Source: Prochilodus magdalenae (taxonomy: Eukaryota > Chordata > Actinopteri > Characiformes > Prochilodontidae). From it: a DNA stretch of 64,000 nucleotides. Numbering within the stretch: the first letter of the stretch is position 1; the number at the start of each line of letters is the position of its first letter. Positions 50,186-62,967 of the stretch are shown here, piece by piece. The notes under the pieces are model-generated. The model did no database searches, had not been told where the DNA came from, and was given only the letters and a program-made list of their open reading frames with translations. The position numbers and the translations under genes were made by a program. Where the stretch lies: positions 199,001 through 263,000 of the forward strand of contig JAMWET010007158.1 of NCBI GenBank assembly GCA_024036415.1, read 5' to 3'.

Positions 50186-51970
50186 TTCATTTCCCTTTTG
50201 CTCATTCTTCCTTCATTCTAGCTCACCTACATGCTAATGTTTACAAGCACTCAAATTCACAACAATCTCTTCACAATGTCATTAACTGGTACTTAACAAA
50301 GAGTACAAGCATATATATACTGTATATATAAATGTACACACAATGTTTACATTGTGATATGCATTACTCTGTCTCGGCCACTCAACAACAAAGAAAAATA
50401 AAAATAAAGTAAAAACAATGGATCGCTCCACAGTACTGCTTTTAACTTGCCTCATCTCTTTAAACCAGCTAGTGATGTTATAGTCAGCTCCTAGACGCCC
50501 CTAAACAGACACATGTTACGTTGATTCTGTTCCTGAGAAATATCCTTTGGATGTAACCTTCAGGTCCATGTAATTCACAATGGCTCCTCTTGCTCCTTCT
50601 CTGGATGCATGTAACCCAGAGCTACAGGGATGCATTATAACCAATTTCACCAGTATGTGAGCACATCAAGGGCTATTCATCAGTGCCATCCATGCCTCCA
50701 AAAAAGCCCCAGCCCTTTGGTGTTTCATCCGCTGTAAAGAGAGCAACAGGGAAGGACGTAATGAGTGTCAACCAGTGGCAATGCCTGGATTCAGTCTCTG
50801 TTCAGCGTCAATTACTGTTCCAGCACTCTGATGCTCTCTGGAGTCAGCAGCGCCGCTGCCGTCTTTGATCGGCTTGCTGAGAGCAATTACCAAACAAAGC
50901 CGTGGTGTGTAAATCCGATACGAGATCAAAATGTCAGCTTAACCAAGAAACATAACATGCATTTTTGTTGTTGTTGTTGTTGTATAATGGGAATCATGTT
51001 GCGTTTATTGAAAATCAAGAGCTGTGATCATAAAATGTTTGTTAATCTATTCAAAATCTCCAGCTAACGCAAAGAATGACAACAAAGAATGAGCTGGACA
51101 AACTGAGACGGTTTTCATCAATGTCATGAAATAGATGTAGTGATGTATTTTTAAATTGCCTTAGAAGGCATTTATGCAGCATGTTAAATTGTTCTTTGGT
51201 GTTCTACATACAAGATATGACCCAAAATCATTTCCACTTGCCACATGAGTTGAAGGCACTTGGGCAGACCGCTCATGGTTGCAAGATATGAACGCACCAG
51301 ATTAGTATGTCAGCCAATAGTAGACAACTTTGCTGTATCTGTGCCAGATGAGGCTCACATCCAGAAGCCTTTGGTGGAGAAATGACTAGAAGTGTGATTT
51401 GACCCTAGAATGAAACAAACTGCTTTCCCTTTTTTGATTAACTAATGAACTAATGAACAAGCTGTGATTGGTTGGTTTACAGGTAGGAATGTTGGTGATC
51501 ACACAGAATCTCCATTCAAAATAGACAGCCTCTGTGTAATAGCCTAGGTCATTACATTATCTTGTGTAGTATTCACATTATTTATGATCGACTTTCTGTT
51601 CCACCTTAAATGGTGCCTCCAGTACTTACTGACACTTGTACAACATGCAACATTTAAGATGGAATAGAACATTTAATTAAAAGCTCAACAGGAAGACAAG
51701 CTCCTTGTTTTTGAAACTGCATCCATTGACGGTATGGTTCCTTAGAAAGTGTATGGAAAGTGCTGACATCACCTTCACAGCCTGGAGCACTACATTTCTC
51801 CACATTTTTGTGGTTGTTGCTCCATTGGCAACTTTAAAGAAATGATCTGTAACCCGAGTACAAAGCTGAAGAAGCAAATATTGGACAACAGCTGTGTTCG
51901 TTTATGATCTGGTTAGATGGAAAATGACATAAGCTGAAATTATTTTAGCAAATTGTTCTTTCATTGAAAT
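50186..51970. other. Intergenic, no gene
   Basis: AT-rich with a short (TTG)n at 50965-50982. Nothing else recognised. Confidence 0.5.
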
Positions 51971-51974
51971 TATA

Positions 51975-52430
<456 letters not shown>

Positions 52431-52434
52431 TATT

Positions 52435-53485
52435 TCTCTTTCCATGTTATTTCGGGCCAGTTTTTAATATGAGGTCCACAATGTAAAGACTCGCATTCAA
52501 ATTTAAAACGATTTAAAAATGTTCTAAAAAATGAATTATGCATTTACAGATATTTATTCAAAGCCACGTTCTCTAAAGATTAAAACTATGTAACAATTAT
52601 CATTACAATGTATGAGAGAGCTCTTCCAGTTGACATAATTCAATTGCAGTCATCTCTGTGAATTGCGCTATGAATGATTTATGGCTTTTGTGTGTTGCTA
52701 TCAGTGGCTATCGAACTGCTTTCGCCCCCTCAGGGTCTCTTACGTACATTAAAAACTAACTTGGTGAGATGCCCCAAACACATTTGGTTACACTGAGCCC
52801 TTTTGGTATCATTTCACTTGGCAAACACATCTGTGTCATGGCCAACTGGGGGGACTGCAGCAGGCAACACAAACCATTTCCTATGAGCAAACACTGCGCG
52901 CTATAAAGCCGAGTGAGAGAGCACGAGCCTCGGTAAACACAGAGGTGGATAGATGAGCGTAAGCCAGTCTAAATGGCTTAACACCAGCCACTCTACTAAT
53001 GGAGCTGACGGAGCGGCAGGCATTTGCTCACTCTAGAATGAGAGAGAATGGCAGAATTACTGTCAAGCCTGTGAAACATATGGTCAAAATGTTTGTTAAA
53101 TACACATTTTAAGAGATTGGATCAATTGATTGTGCACTCAGCTGTTGATACAGTGCTTCTGCATTATTGGCTGTATAATGTGTTTTATAATGTGTGAAGC
53201 CTTTTGGTATTAATCCCTCAGTCTTTGTGCTACTAAGGTGTAGGTAGGTGGTCTAAATTAAGGTGACCTGAAACCGCTCATGTTAACCATGTTTGCAGAA
53301 TAGAACACAAAAGACACTTTTCTTTTGCTCCCATTGTTGTACAGGTTCTATTTTGGCATCACACAGTCTGGTCTAAACTTAGTCTGTGCTACACTACCAA
53401 CTATAACCAATACAATGTTTAATGAACAGGCTGTTTATTTGGTTTTGAAATATGGATAACTAACAGCAGCGCTGCCTTATTGGTG
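52435..53485. other. Intergenic; possible regulatory block at 52600-53060
   Basis: No gene. About 52600-53060 is free of recognised repeats and has balanced composition. The remainder is AT-rich. Confidence 0.4.
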
Positions 53486-53487
53486 AT

Positions 53488-53701
53488 TTACATTTATGGT
53501 ATTTAGCTGACGCTCTTATCCAGAGCGACTTACAAGGTTAATAATACTACATGTAGGCCAATGTAGTGTTAGGAGTCTTGCCCACGGACTCTATTGGTGT
53601 AGCACAGCATAGTCATTCAGCCCGGAATTCGAACCCCTGTCTCCCACACGTGGTGGTAGCTACTTGGCAGGTAGTGGTGTTATCCGCTGAGCTACATCAA
53701 C
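53488..53701 (-). mobile_element. tRNA-derived SINE
   Basis: Read on the minus strand it starts with a tRNA-like head: box A TAGCTCAGCGGATAACACCA near 53692 and box B GGGGTTCGAATTCC near 53630. It ends in the conserved fish SINE tail GTCGCTCTGGATAAGAGCGT CAGCTAAATACCATAAATG (split here for length). Polymerase III would start at the head. The head is too diverged and too long-tailed to be a functional tRNA gene. Confidence 0.88.
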
Positions 53702-53704
53702 CTT

Positions 53705-54075
53705 CATTTGTAGGGGTTTTGACCTTCATGGTGGCAAAAATGGGGAGCAGAAGTAAGCTAAGGCATTTGAAGTCACAGGCTGAGGTTAAATTCATATTAA
53801 TTCAAAATTCAAGCTCAAAGTTCAGATACTTATGATTGTTGCTTCACATCAGATTTAAATTCAGCAGTCAGTTTCAGCTTATGGTAAACAATAGCTGCAC
53901 ATAGCTGAACAGAGGTATCAGGTTAGCAGCAGTAAAGACTTTGTGTCCAAAGACCATAACATTAAACCAACACACGGCAGAAAATGGAAGGACTTATTTC
54001 TTTATTTTTTTCCCTTCCAAGAAATACGCTTTCACTGGAGGGACATGGGTTGGTGTTTTCAGTCTGGGGTGCTGA
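53705..54075. other. Intergenic, nothing recognised
   Basis: AT-rich, no gene or repeat identified. Confidence 0.5.
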
Positions 54076-54079
54076 AATT

Positions 54080-54310
54080 CCAAAAGGAAACATGTATCTC
54101 CATTTCATTTTTCTACATCATTTGCTCTCAGTAGCTGGCATATATGTTGTGTGGAAACTTCAGGGTGAACGGACCAACAGAAGTGCTCCGATTCCAGGCT
54201 TGGAATAAAATCACTTTAAATGAACTTACATTAGAAGCAAAGACTTGGCTTCTCCTGGAAAGTTACCCTTTTGGAGATTTTTGAGTTTTTTTAGACAGTG
54301 ATGCTATAAT
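54080..54310 (+). repeat. Interspersed repeat family A, copy 5
   Basis: AACATGTATCTCCATTTCAT, GGTGAACGGACCAACAGAAG, GGCTTCTCCTGGAAAGTTAC and TTAGACAGTGATGCTATAAT follow the family order. Confidence 0.7.
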
Positions 54311-54314
54311 GCAC

Positions 54315-54955
54315 ACAGTGATGTCATGTAAGTGCGATGCCCTTTTTTAGGTGTGGATTTATATTGTTAAATAATTTACATCAAACAAAACATGCCATGG
54401 TAAAAACAACATATACAAATATAACCGGCACATCAAAATGCTGATCCACACTGATCTATGCTCTTCTTCTTCTTCTTGAACAAACAGTATGCAAATCACC
54501 TGAGAGGCAACTGATATGAGGCCAGAACTGAATGTATCACGCCCCAAAGTCATATCAAATGGCAAAGATGTGACACCTGAATTTGTCAGTGTCCAAAAAA
54601 ATGTTTCATTATGTTGAAATTGAGAAATTCAGCTTCCCATTACACTGTGTATAAATGTCATGATCAATGAACATAATTGAAGATATTTAAGTGAACCACC
54701 CTCATCTGTGTTCTTATAGAAACCATGACCAGTTTGACCCCTGGTTGTTGCTAATACATGTGCATGTATACTATGTGTGCGTGTAGGTATATGTTCTTTA
54801 GGTAAAATATAAAACGTTTTTTAATTTAAAAAGAAATGAAAAATCTTTATTAGGTTATGAGAAACATTTGTATTAAACTGTGAACTGTTTTTGATTACAT
54901 ACAAACCTATGGCAGGTCCTGTAACTAATTAGGTCACCCCCAAAGTCAAACTACA
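54315..54955. other. Intergenic, nothing recognised
   Basis: AT-rich with a short (TTC)n near 54464-54478. Confidence 0.5.
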
Positions 54956-54959
54956 CACA

Positions 54960-55215
54960 AAGGGTTTGACACTTAAATGCACACTGAACATATTTTCCCT
55001 TTTTCCTTTTCTGACGTTATTTGAAAAGATTAACTCCCCCTTACACTGTGTGACAATTTTATATTTGGACCAATAGAAATGCTCCAACCCCCCCCAAAAA
55101 AGTAAAACCCCTTTACAATAACTTATACTATCAGTAAAGAATGGCTTTGCCTTCTCCTGTAAAGCGGTCATTTGAGAGATTGACAGCTTTTTCTTTAAAA
55201 ACTGACAATGTTAAA
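54960..55215 (+). repeat. Interspersed repeat family A, copy 6
   Basis: TTACACTGTGTGACAATTTT, TTGGACCAATAGAAATGCTC and GCCTTCTCCTGTAAAGCGGT occur in family order; a C8 run interrupts it at about 55089. Confidence 0.65.
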
Positions 55216-55219
55216 ATGT

Positions 55220-56930
55220 GGTTAATGATTATCACTTCGACTTTTTTTAGATTTAAAATAACTTCAGCGTTCAGAAATAGCCTACAACACTGCATACACT
55301 TTCATACCGGACAATGAACAACCAACAGGAATTTACCAACAGGCATCTGAGGCAGGCAAAGAAAGGAAACAGACTCACCATAATGGAAAGCATTAGCAGT
55401 GTGTGACCTGGCCATGTTTAAAAAATGTAGAAATAACATAAAATAAAAACATAAAATAAAAATACATATGTCGCCCCAAAACAAGCAAGCTTGTGCCTTC
55501 ACTACCCTTTTGGCAAATTCAGGTAAACAATAGTGAAATCTGGTGGTCAATTCGGCACCCCCACTTTAAAGTTAGTCAATAAAACCTTGGACCCACCAGG
55601 AGGTCTTTGGAATTTAAATGGTTAATCCTGTGTAAAGTTAAGAACACTGTTTCTCCTATAAAGGTTCTTTTTTTTAGAGAAATGCGTATCTGTTTTGACG
55701 GTAACAATAGGCTGCTGTAAAGATTCAAGTGAGCCACACATCCTGCTGAAGAAGGAGGTGGCTGGTAGAGTTCTTGGCTATAATGCCTCATGTTCGTTGA
55801 TGGTAGTACCCGATATGAGGTCTGTATGGAGCAATTAGAATTGCTTTTGTCCTCCTGATGCCCTTTCATTTCCTCAAGGTCTCTCTCCAAAAGCCATAAC
55901 ACGACTTACTTTGAGGGCACAGGGGGGTTTTGCATGACATTTCAATTTGAGATATTTGAATAAACCACTGTCATTTGTGTCCTCTTGGAAACCGTGACGA
56001 TCATTTTAACAGACAAATCTGACCACATGCTATTGTGCTATTACATGCACATGTATACATGTGGCCTAGTTGAAGAGCTTGCAGTGAGATACATCTGTTA
56101 TTCACCGGGAATGACTTTTTAGGTGGCTTTTAAGGTCAGATCCTATAGGGGAGAGCATTTACAATGTCAGGAGCCCTTTTGGAAATTCTTACTTGACACT
56201 AAATCCTTAGCCCAAATGGGACCACCATGTTTTCATCAGATCTTGAGATCTGGTTTAGTAAAGTATTGACAGAGTCCAGTAGAACATCTGACATGCAGCC
56301 TTCAGGAATTTCTTTAGGAATTCTGTCTTCTCTGTCTACTCTTATTTTCTGGAACGTCAGGGAAGTAGATTGAATTCCATGAATACGCTATGAGGGAGTC
56401 ATACTTTGTTAACTATAACATTTTTGGGGCCATTGTTTATGTACTTTGCTCATTAGCTGGTGTAGACTCCTGGTTATTTGACACATTGGCACCGATTTTG
56501 AAGGGCACAGGTTGTACAAATGTCCTTAAAGGAACCACTCAACTCAATTCCATTGGACACCAGACTAAATCAGTCTTCAGGAGCCCATCAACAGAATTCC
56601 CCATGGAATCCCAGCCAAAGATTGTTCTTGACAAAGCTTAGAGTTGATCTAAGTGCTCCCTCTGGACCACTGATAATCGTATCTATTAGATCCAGCTGCA
56701 AAGTGCTCCTGGATTTGCTGACGCTTCCTCATGACTGGGAATACGTATATAGAACTTCAAAATATCAAAAATACTCAAAGAGCTCCTGGCAGCAGTCATG
56801 CTGGCGAAGGCAGCCAAGGTCATTATTTTTTGTTTTTCCCAAAAGTGTTGCTGTAGTTCGCTTACACAAATGATTGTGCCATGAGCAGCATTACCTCATT
56901 TAGCATCATGTAACAGATATTTAAAGTGCC
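55220..56930. other. Intergenic, no recognised gene
   Basis: Two longer frames lie here, at 55902-55576 (minus, 108 codons) and 56520-56873 (plus, 117 codons). Neither shows a recognisable domain. The region from about 55920 to 56870 has no repeat signature I know. Confidence 0.45.
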
Positions 56931-57136
56931 CTTTATAAGCTGCTTATTAGGCTACATGACACCTGGATAAGCTTGCCATGACAACTGACATCACCACAAA
57001 AGTTGGATAAAGTAGCCTTTATGACAGGTGATGACTATTGGAATAAACATTTATAAACATTTACATAGTCACTTGTCCTAACAAGCCTATGTAGGTGTCA
57101 TGAAGCCTTACGGACAGTGCCCCACAGTAAAGTGTT

Positions 57137-57305
57137 TAGGGTAACACTTTCTATGAATAAAGTATCAAAATCCATTATAAGTGAATTCATGGAGATCTAT
57201 AAAGCTATAAAATGCTTTATAGTACTCAAGTTATTCTACTTATAGAACTAATATTCATAATCATGCACATAAACAAGGCTTCATAACATAATGTGCTGTA
57301 ATATG

Positions 57306-57397
<92 letters not shown>

Positions 57398-57796
57398 GTA
57401 TCCAATGGTATCCTTAAGCTCAATTGCTAATGTTGTGTTCGTTCACATATACGCTTCATGAAAATTATTTTGTAAGTTCACAGAACATCTAATGAACAGA
57501 CTAGTAAAGTGATATTATTAATCAGCTCTATAAGTTAATGCATGGTAAATATAAGAGAAGTTTTATGATACATGTATCAAAGATAATATTGAAAACAAGA
57601 AAAATCTATACATTTCATGTAATGAAGCCTTTAACTGCTGTTATACCATATGTGTCTGATTAAAGACTTACAAACACCTATATGTGTTTAATCATGTCAA
57701 GCATTATAAAACATGATGGCTGCTTCACAGATCTTTATGAACTCAGTTATAAGGCATTATGGATACCTTATTCATAGAAAGAGTCCCCAATGTTAC
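57137..57796. mobile_element. Fold-back repeat element with TA/TG expansion
   Basis: The left end TTTCTATGAATAAAGTATCA is the inverted counterpart of the right end (reverse complement TTTCTATGAATAAGGTATCC). The pairing continues inwards with TTATAAGTGAATTCATGGAG against CTTATAACTGAGTTCATAAA. A (TA)n at 57310-57376 and (GT)n at 57376-57397 lie inside. No coding capacity. Target duplications are unclear. Sequence at 56935-57130 looks like part of another repeat of the CCCACAGTAAAGTGTTT type. Confidence 0.7.
57310..57397. repeat. (TA)n followed by (GT)n microsatellite
   Basis: Uninterrupted TA repeat turning into GT repeat. Confidence 0.97.
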
Positions 57797-57799
57797 TCT

Positions 57800-59155
57800 A
57801 CAAATGAAAAGTAAAACCTTTAATTAAACCATTCAATAAGCAGGTGACTTTTTCCCCTTTAGATTTGCTCCACATTGCTCTTAACTGAAGACAAAGAAAG
57901 AAACCCATCGTCAGTCATAAAAAGCTTCCTTAAATTAAATTCAGTTCTTATGTAAATTAGACATTGATTTTTCCTTGGACAGTGTTTTGACTAAATGCTT
58001 TGTGGTGGCATCAGAAAACAAGGTGAAAGCAGAAACAAGGAGGACACCTAGAGCTGCACAGACCTTGTACTGTATTATAGTAAGGGTTCAGTTTAATAAT
58101 GACTCTTTAATGACTCTTCTCTGGATAATTCTAGTTTGTAAAGTTTTAACCACAGAGCAAAAGCTGTACACAAATCTGTATCAGTTTTTAAATACTACTG
58201 TGTTCCATTACACTGTGACTGTGTGAGGAATGGTGTGGCTTTGTTTATTAGCAAAACAACCTTTTTTAAAAAAACAACACAATCAAAGAAGAAGAATTAA
58301 GATTGTTGGAGGGGTGACAACTCATTTGTATTTCAACACTATTTTATTACAGAAGTGTAGCTATTGCCATTTCCTTCTCATTGTTGTATATATTTTTTTA
58401 CATTCAATAAACACTGACTTATTTTTTTCTGATGTAAAAAAGACAAGAAACAATAATGAGCGGTACTGCAGGGCATAGCTGCCATCTGATGGAATGACTA
58501 CATGTATCCAATCACACGAAAAAGCAGCATCAATGTGTATTAACCTGAATATACATCGTCATAATTTTGTTGGTTATGGAGTAGTGGGTAAATGAAACAT
58601 TAATCTTGACTATTATGATTTCAGTTTTGCAAAAACAAAAAAACAAAAAAACCCAAAACAACCTTTTGTCATAAATTAAAAGGTTTAAATTCCTCAAGAG
58701 TAAAACAGGATAATGTATACATTAGCTATGCAAGTGGGTCATTTGTCTTTATGGTATTTGTATAGAATTATTAAACATTAGTTTCCATTTCAAACGTTTT
58801 AAAATATCATAACTGACAACAATATGGAGTGAAAACAGCTTTTAAAAGAATCATTTTGCATTTGGAAATATTTACTCCAATCCATATGTACTGTTTCTAT
58901 GTTCTTATCTATGTTTAGAGGAACCTGGTGATTCACAATGAACAAGTAACAGGCATATGTTGTTCTTCTGTGCTAGCACTTAGCCATTTATTAATATCTG
59001 GTAGGTGCATTTTCAGGAAACTGTGAGTCGCCTCAGGTATGTGCTTGTTTCGCCGCACTGTGGAGAGCCGTCAGGCTTTTATTTCCATAGAAATACACTG
59101 CATCTTTAGCTGTTACTTAATATGACACCAAGGGGGGTGGGGGCGAAAGAACGGA
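57800..59155. other. Downstream flank of etv1, possible distal 3' UTR
   Basis: AT-rich, mostly free of repeats apart from an AAAAC run near 58631-58655. It may contain distal 3' UTR of etv1, since several AATAAA words occur on the minus strand. No independent gene recognised. Confidence 0.4.
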
Positions 59156-59159
59156 TCAC

Positions 59160-59562
59160 TCCACAAATAATTAAAGGAGATCTTAGTAAAAGAGGTTAAG
59201 ATTTATTCACCCACGTGCTCCAGACTAGAAACCAGTCTAAACAGATGAACACATCTTTCCAGTAACAGGCCATTCCCTTTCAGAGTTTGACCTGTGTGAA
59301 TATGGCATGCTGCAATATCCCCCGCTTTTTATTTTTGATTTTTTTTTTTTTCATTTTTAAAAAGAAACAAACACCAAAGGAGCGACTACCGTAACTACTG
59401 CCAGTAGGTTTACACGCTGCCCGTCTCTGTCCATAAAGTGCACTCTTTGTCCCAGGGAAACGACGGAGACGTCAGACAGAAAGAGGGAATCGGGAGAAAA
59501 ACTTAAAAGGTCAGAGTCTATCGGAGGACGTCCCGCCACCGCAGCTCAACATGTGTCAGTTA
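59160..59562 (-). other. etv1: Probable proximal 3' UTR of etv1
   Basis: The sequence after the stop codon is unbroken by recognisable repeats. On the minus strand it carries AATAAA signals at 59333-59328 (about 230 bp past the stop) and at 59207-59202. More AATAAA words occur further out, for example near 59080 and 58990, so longer forms are possible. A run of T on the plus strand (A-rich in the transcript) lies near 59339-59352. The true cleavage site cannot be read from sequence alone. Confidence 0.6.
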
Positions 59563-59784
59563 TTAGTAGACGTAGCCCTCGCTGTAAGGTTGAGGGTTGC
59601 AGTAGGTGCCCTCCTGTACGTACGACACGCCCTCGTCAAAGTGTGACAGTGGCACCGTGTCCTCCTCGTTGATCTGCCTCTCCATGTCAGTCTTCAGCAC
59701 AGGCCGCTGATTGTCAGGGAAGGCCATGGAGAACAAGGCCTCGGGGTCGCAGACAAATTTATACACGTATCTCTCCCCTGCAAC
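59563..59784 (-). CDS. etv1: etv1 last coding exon, C-terminal 73 residues and stop
   Basis: This terminal exon begins VAGERYVYKFVCDPEAL after an AG acceptor at 59785-59786, continues through the final ETS strand, and ends in a short acidic tail finishing SEGYVY before TAA at 59565-59563. The segment ALFSMAFPDNQRP and the tail motif NEEDTVPLSHFDE match ETV1. In PEA3 factors the region after the ETS domain contributes to autoinhibition of DNA binding. The stretch between HFDE and the closing EGYVY (GVSYVQEGTYCNPQPYS) looks less conserved than its surroundings when compared with what I recall of mammalian ETV1. ETV4 and ETV5 were considered; the EDTVPLSHFDE...EGYVY ending favours etv1. Confidence 0.95.
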   Translation of the reverse strand, partial: VAGERYVYKFVCDPEALFSMAFPDNQRPVLKTDMERQINEEDTVPLSHFDEGVSYVQEGTYCNPQPYSEGYVY

Positions 59785-60418
59785 CTTCAGACCAAGAGAA
59801 AAGTAGAATGTACAGTAAGCTAGAGGATAATATATATGGGCCTACCAAAATATTGTTTATGCCAAAATATTTATAAAGCATGTTGTGCCCATTTTTTGGT
59901 CAATAGTATTCACTGATAACAAACAGAGCTTCTGCATTTATCAGTATTAAGTTGATGGAAGCACAAAATGCTGGATCAGAAAAAAAGAATGAAAGTTGAA
60001 ATTAAATGCTTAACCTAAAATAGCTGGTTTTAAAACTCGGTGGTGAGAACAAGTGAAAAATTAAAAATAAACAAATAAATAAAAGAAAAAATGGCATCAC
60101 TATTGTGTTGACTGATACTCAAGGCTGGCATCTCTAAAAAAAAAAACCACTTAGTTAAATACACTTTCACTACGTTCTATGTCATGTGTTTTGTTTGAAG
60201 TCCAATGTACATTAAAATATAATAAACAGCTCCCCTTTGGTGTCAGATTAAGAAACACAGACACAACACAGGCCAGTCAAAACAAGCCATGTAAAGTTTA
60301 GAAGACCTCCTGTAGCAGAGAACAGCAGTACTGGATTGTCATGCAACCTTAAATCCCATAAAATACTGCCCTATATTAAATACTGTTGTACTGAATTTCT
60401 TAAATTTACATCATTTAC
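59785..60418 (-). other. etv1: etv1 last intron, 634 bp
   Basis: AT-rich intron bounded by the GT donor at 60418-60417 and the AG acceptor at 59786-59785. It holds short A-rich stretches (for example near 60136) and no recognisable gene or repeat. Confidence 0.85.
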
Positions 60419-60520
60419 CTTCTGCATGATCCCCTTCTCATAGTAGTAGCGTAATGAGCGGCTGAGTTTGTCGTAGTTCATGGCGGGACGATTCTTCTGG
60501 ATCCCCCAGCGTCGTGCCAC
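60419..60520 (-). CDS. etv1: etv1 coding exon, 102 bp, DNA-recognition helix of the ETS domain
   Basis: This exon encodes 34 residues, from [18 protein letters not shown] through [16 protein letters not shown], in phase 0 at both ends. The acceptor AG is at 60521-60522 and the donor GT at 60417-60418 (GTAAAT). It carries recognition helix 3 of the ETS domain. The two arginines of RSLRYYY are the residues that contact the GGA core in ETS-family structures. All expected key residues are present, so the domain should bind DNA. The intron separating it from the exon at 63018 is about 2.5 kb; the one following it is about 0.63 kb. Confidence 0.97.
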
Positions 60521-61959
60521 CTTCAGAAAACACATATATAATAATTTATATACTGAATAAATCATCAGGAGCCAAAACAAAGAATTCATCAATTCTCTGG
60601 AGCGTTCAAACTTGGTCATGGAGCATTCACTACTAATCCATGTATTGTAGCTCTGTAAAAGCAGGTACGTCACCAAACTCACTTTTATATGTCACTACAT
60701 TGTTACTACTTAAACTTTCTAATAGTTTATTAATTACACTAATGACATTTAAAAAAAATAAAAATATTAATTATTATAAGGATAACAAAAAATAAAGCAA
60801 ATTCTTCCTCTGAATAACACAGAATGTTATTTGTGTTTGCAACTCTGGAGAAGCATATAATATATATGTATATGTGTAGTATATAGTATTAGTATTATAG
60901 TATATAGTATTATATATACATCTATGTTGGATTTAGTATAGCTCATGCAATGTATTTATTAATGTTAGACACAGTGATCATATAGTGTATAAAATGTAAA
61001 TCTGTATATGATTTCTGTAAATAAAAGCTTTGCTGACTTTTATTATATAAAATGATTATGAACATTATGGGATATTTTAGGATCCATTTGTGCAGAACTC
61101 CTTGTGATTCCAAGAGTTCAGAAGCTGTTTTATGTAAGTGTACACAGAGTCAAGAGTAAACACAGGACAAATTCAGGGCTGGCTTTGCATACTGTTAAGT
61201 TGGCTTTAAGAAATACGTACACTGTACACTGAATATTATGTTTCCTATAAAAATCATGCAATGCCAAATTTAGTATGTAGCAGAGAACTGCAAAAATGTT
61301 TGTTTGCTTTAAACTTCATACTGTGTAATAATGCATCAGTAAGACATTACAAACATGCTTATGCATACCAATAAATGTGCATTACACTACACAGGCATGC
61401 TTATCATGCATTATGAATTGTCTATGGAATGCATTATTAATGGTGTTCATAACACATAATATTGACAATGCAGAATAAACAATCAGATGCCAATCCCCAC
61501 TTCAGTGCTTTATGAACTGACTTCAACAATAACCTATAATTAAACTGATATGTATATTAATATAAATAAGCTATATTCCAAATTACAAATATATTACTGC
61601 TGTTATTATTAAATTATAGTTATTAATGAAGTTATTAATAAAGTATAGTGATTATTGATTAATGCTTGCAAATACATATTACAATACATTAGATATAACT
61701 ATAATCTATTATTCCATTTCAGATAATAAATTAATAAAACATGGCTCTATGTATATTTAAGGGTGGGCACTGGGAGCTTTCTTTGTTGTGTTGTGAGCAA
61801 TATGTAAAATGTATATTCTTAATCTTATGCATTATAAACATGGCTGAAAGGTACAATGGCCTTACAATTGCATTGTCTTTTGAATAAGTCATAGATTATT
61901 ATAGATATTGTTTTCATAGAGATGGCTACTAAACTTTTTTCCCTCCCCCCATAAAGTTA

Positions 61960-62470
61960 CAAGGCTCTGCCACAGCGTCAACGGCGCTTCAGCTTCCCAA
62001 AGGCAAAGCAATGCTCTGAACTTCTGTGCATGTCCAGCTGGACATATGTGCGTCCACACCTCTTGTTCAGAGATGTGTTCATTAGAAAGAGTGGAGCATG
62101 GCAGATGTTGCGGCACCTGTCCGTACGACCACCCACCCGCGGCCCCCTTCCTTTTCAAATCTCCCTCCCGCCACTCTCCCATAGCCCGGCGCAGTCGGCC
62201 TTTTCACTCTGCCGCAGCTCATTCACGTCTTACACCTGCCCAGCCAAAGCCCGCAACCCTCAGTCACCTGATGGCATGAATGGCCCCCTGTCCCCTACAG
62301 CTGCCCAATGGACCAGGGCCAGCTTCCTCCATACACACACACACATACACACTGAGCCTAAAGTGAGCCATGCTGTCGCTAATGCAGCTCACAAACGCCG
62401 CACTGTTACCCCCTTTCAGAAACCTCAGCCAGTCAACAGAGCTTTTGCTTTCAGCGAGTCTGCACGCTGA
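61960..62470. promoter_or_regulatory. Candidate intronic regulatory block
   Basis: A G+C-richer stretch in an otherwise AT-rich intron. It includes a 12-bp perfect palindrome GTCCAGCTGGAC at 62032-62043 with a CAGCTG E-box at its centre, and several CACCTG/CAGGTG-type words. There are no repeat signatures apart from a short CA run near 62332-62350. Regulatory function is inference from composition only. Confidence 0.3.
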
Positions 62471-62788
62471 AATATTTAGCAGTCAGCTCTCTGCTGGGTG
62501 TTCTGTTTGGATGGACATAAAAGCTTGCTGTGTAAAAACAAGCACTGGCCTCCTTTCTGCCCACAAGGTCAGACTGAACGTTCAAAACGGTGTTTCTACC
62601 ATTGGTGAAAATGCCTTGGACAGGCTATATTGGGGTTGGGTTAAATTTGTTGTTAGTGTTGCAGGCTTACTGGCAGTTTCAGCTCAGATTTAACATCAGC
62701 CTGTTGTATTCCTAACATCATCCTAGGTATTAAGGGTTTCACTGCATCATGTTAAGAGTAATAATACTGCAATACTGAACACATTTTG

Positions 62789-62967
62789 GTTACACTTTAC
62801 ATCAGGTGTTGACTAACTAACATGAAGTAAGACAGTTCTTATGAAGTAAAACTTTAACAATGGTTAACCTATGTTAAGTAGGCATGTTTAATTAAGCAGT
62901 GTTAATGTATTATTTCATGGTGATTAATGCGTGTTGGTTAGTCAACTCTTAATGTAAGGTGTAACCC
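62789..62967. mobile_element. hAT-like miniature inverted-repeat element in an etv1 intron
   Basis: The element is about 179 bp long. Its left end (GTTACACTTTACATCAGGTG, continuing TTGACTAACTAACATG) is the inverted counterpart of its right end (the reverse complement of the end at 62967 reads GGGTTACACCTTACATTAAG, then AGTTGACTAACCAACACG). The same 8 bp, ACATTTTG, flank it at 62781-62788 and 62968-62975. An 8-bp target duplication is the hallmark of the hAT superfamily. There is no coding capacity. The perfect duplication suggests a fairly recent insertion. Confidence 0.8.

Noticed and set aside
49697..50331. Frames of 162 and 174 codons rich in F, L and S, and a lysine/glutamate-rich reverse frame
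   Set aside because: TTTC-rich simple sequence.
53620..53701. Possible tRNA gene
   Set aside because: The A and B boxes belong to a SINE head followed by the conserved SINE tail; the cloverleaf is not intact.
55576..55902. 108-codon frame on the minus strand
   Set aside because: No recognisable domain, no convincing splice sites, AT-rich surroundings; indistinguishable from chance.
56520..56873. 117-codon frame on the plus strand
   Set aside because: No recognisable domain; an overlapping frame of similar length (56390-56641) suggests chance openness.
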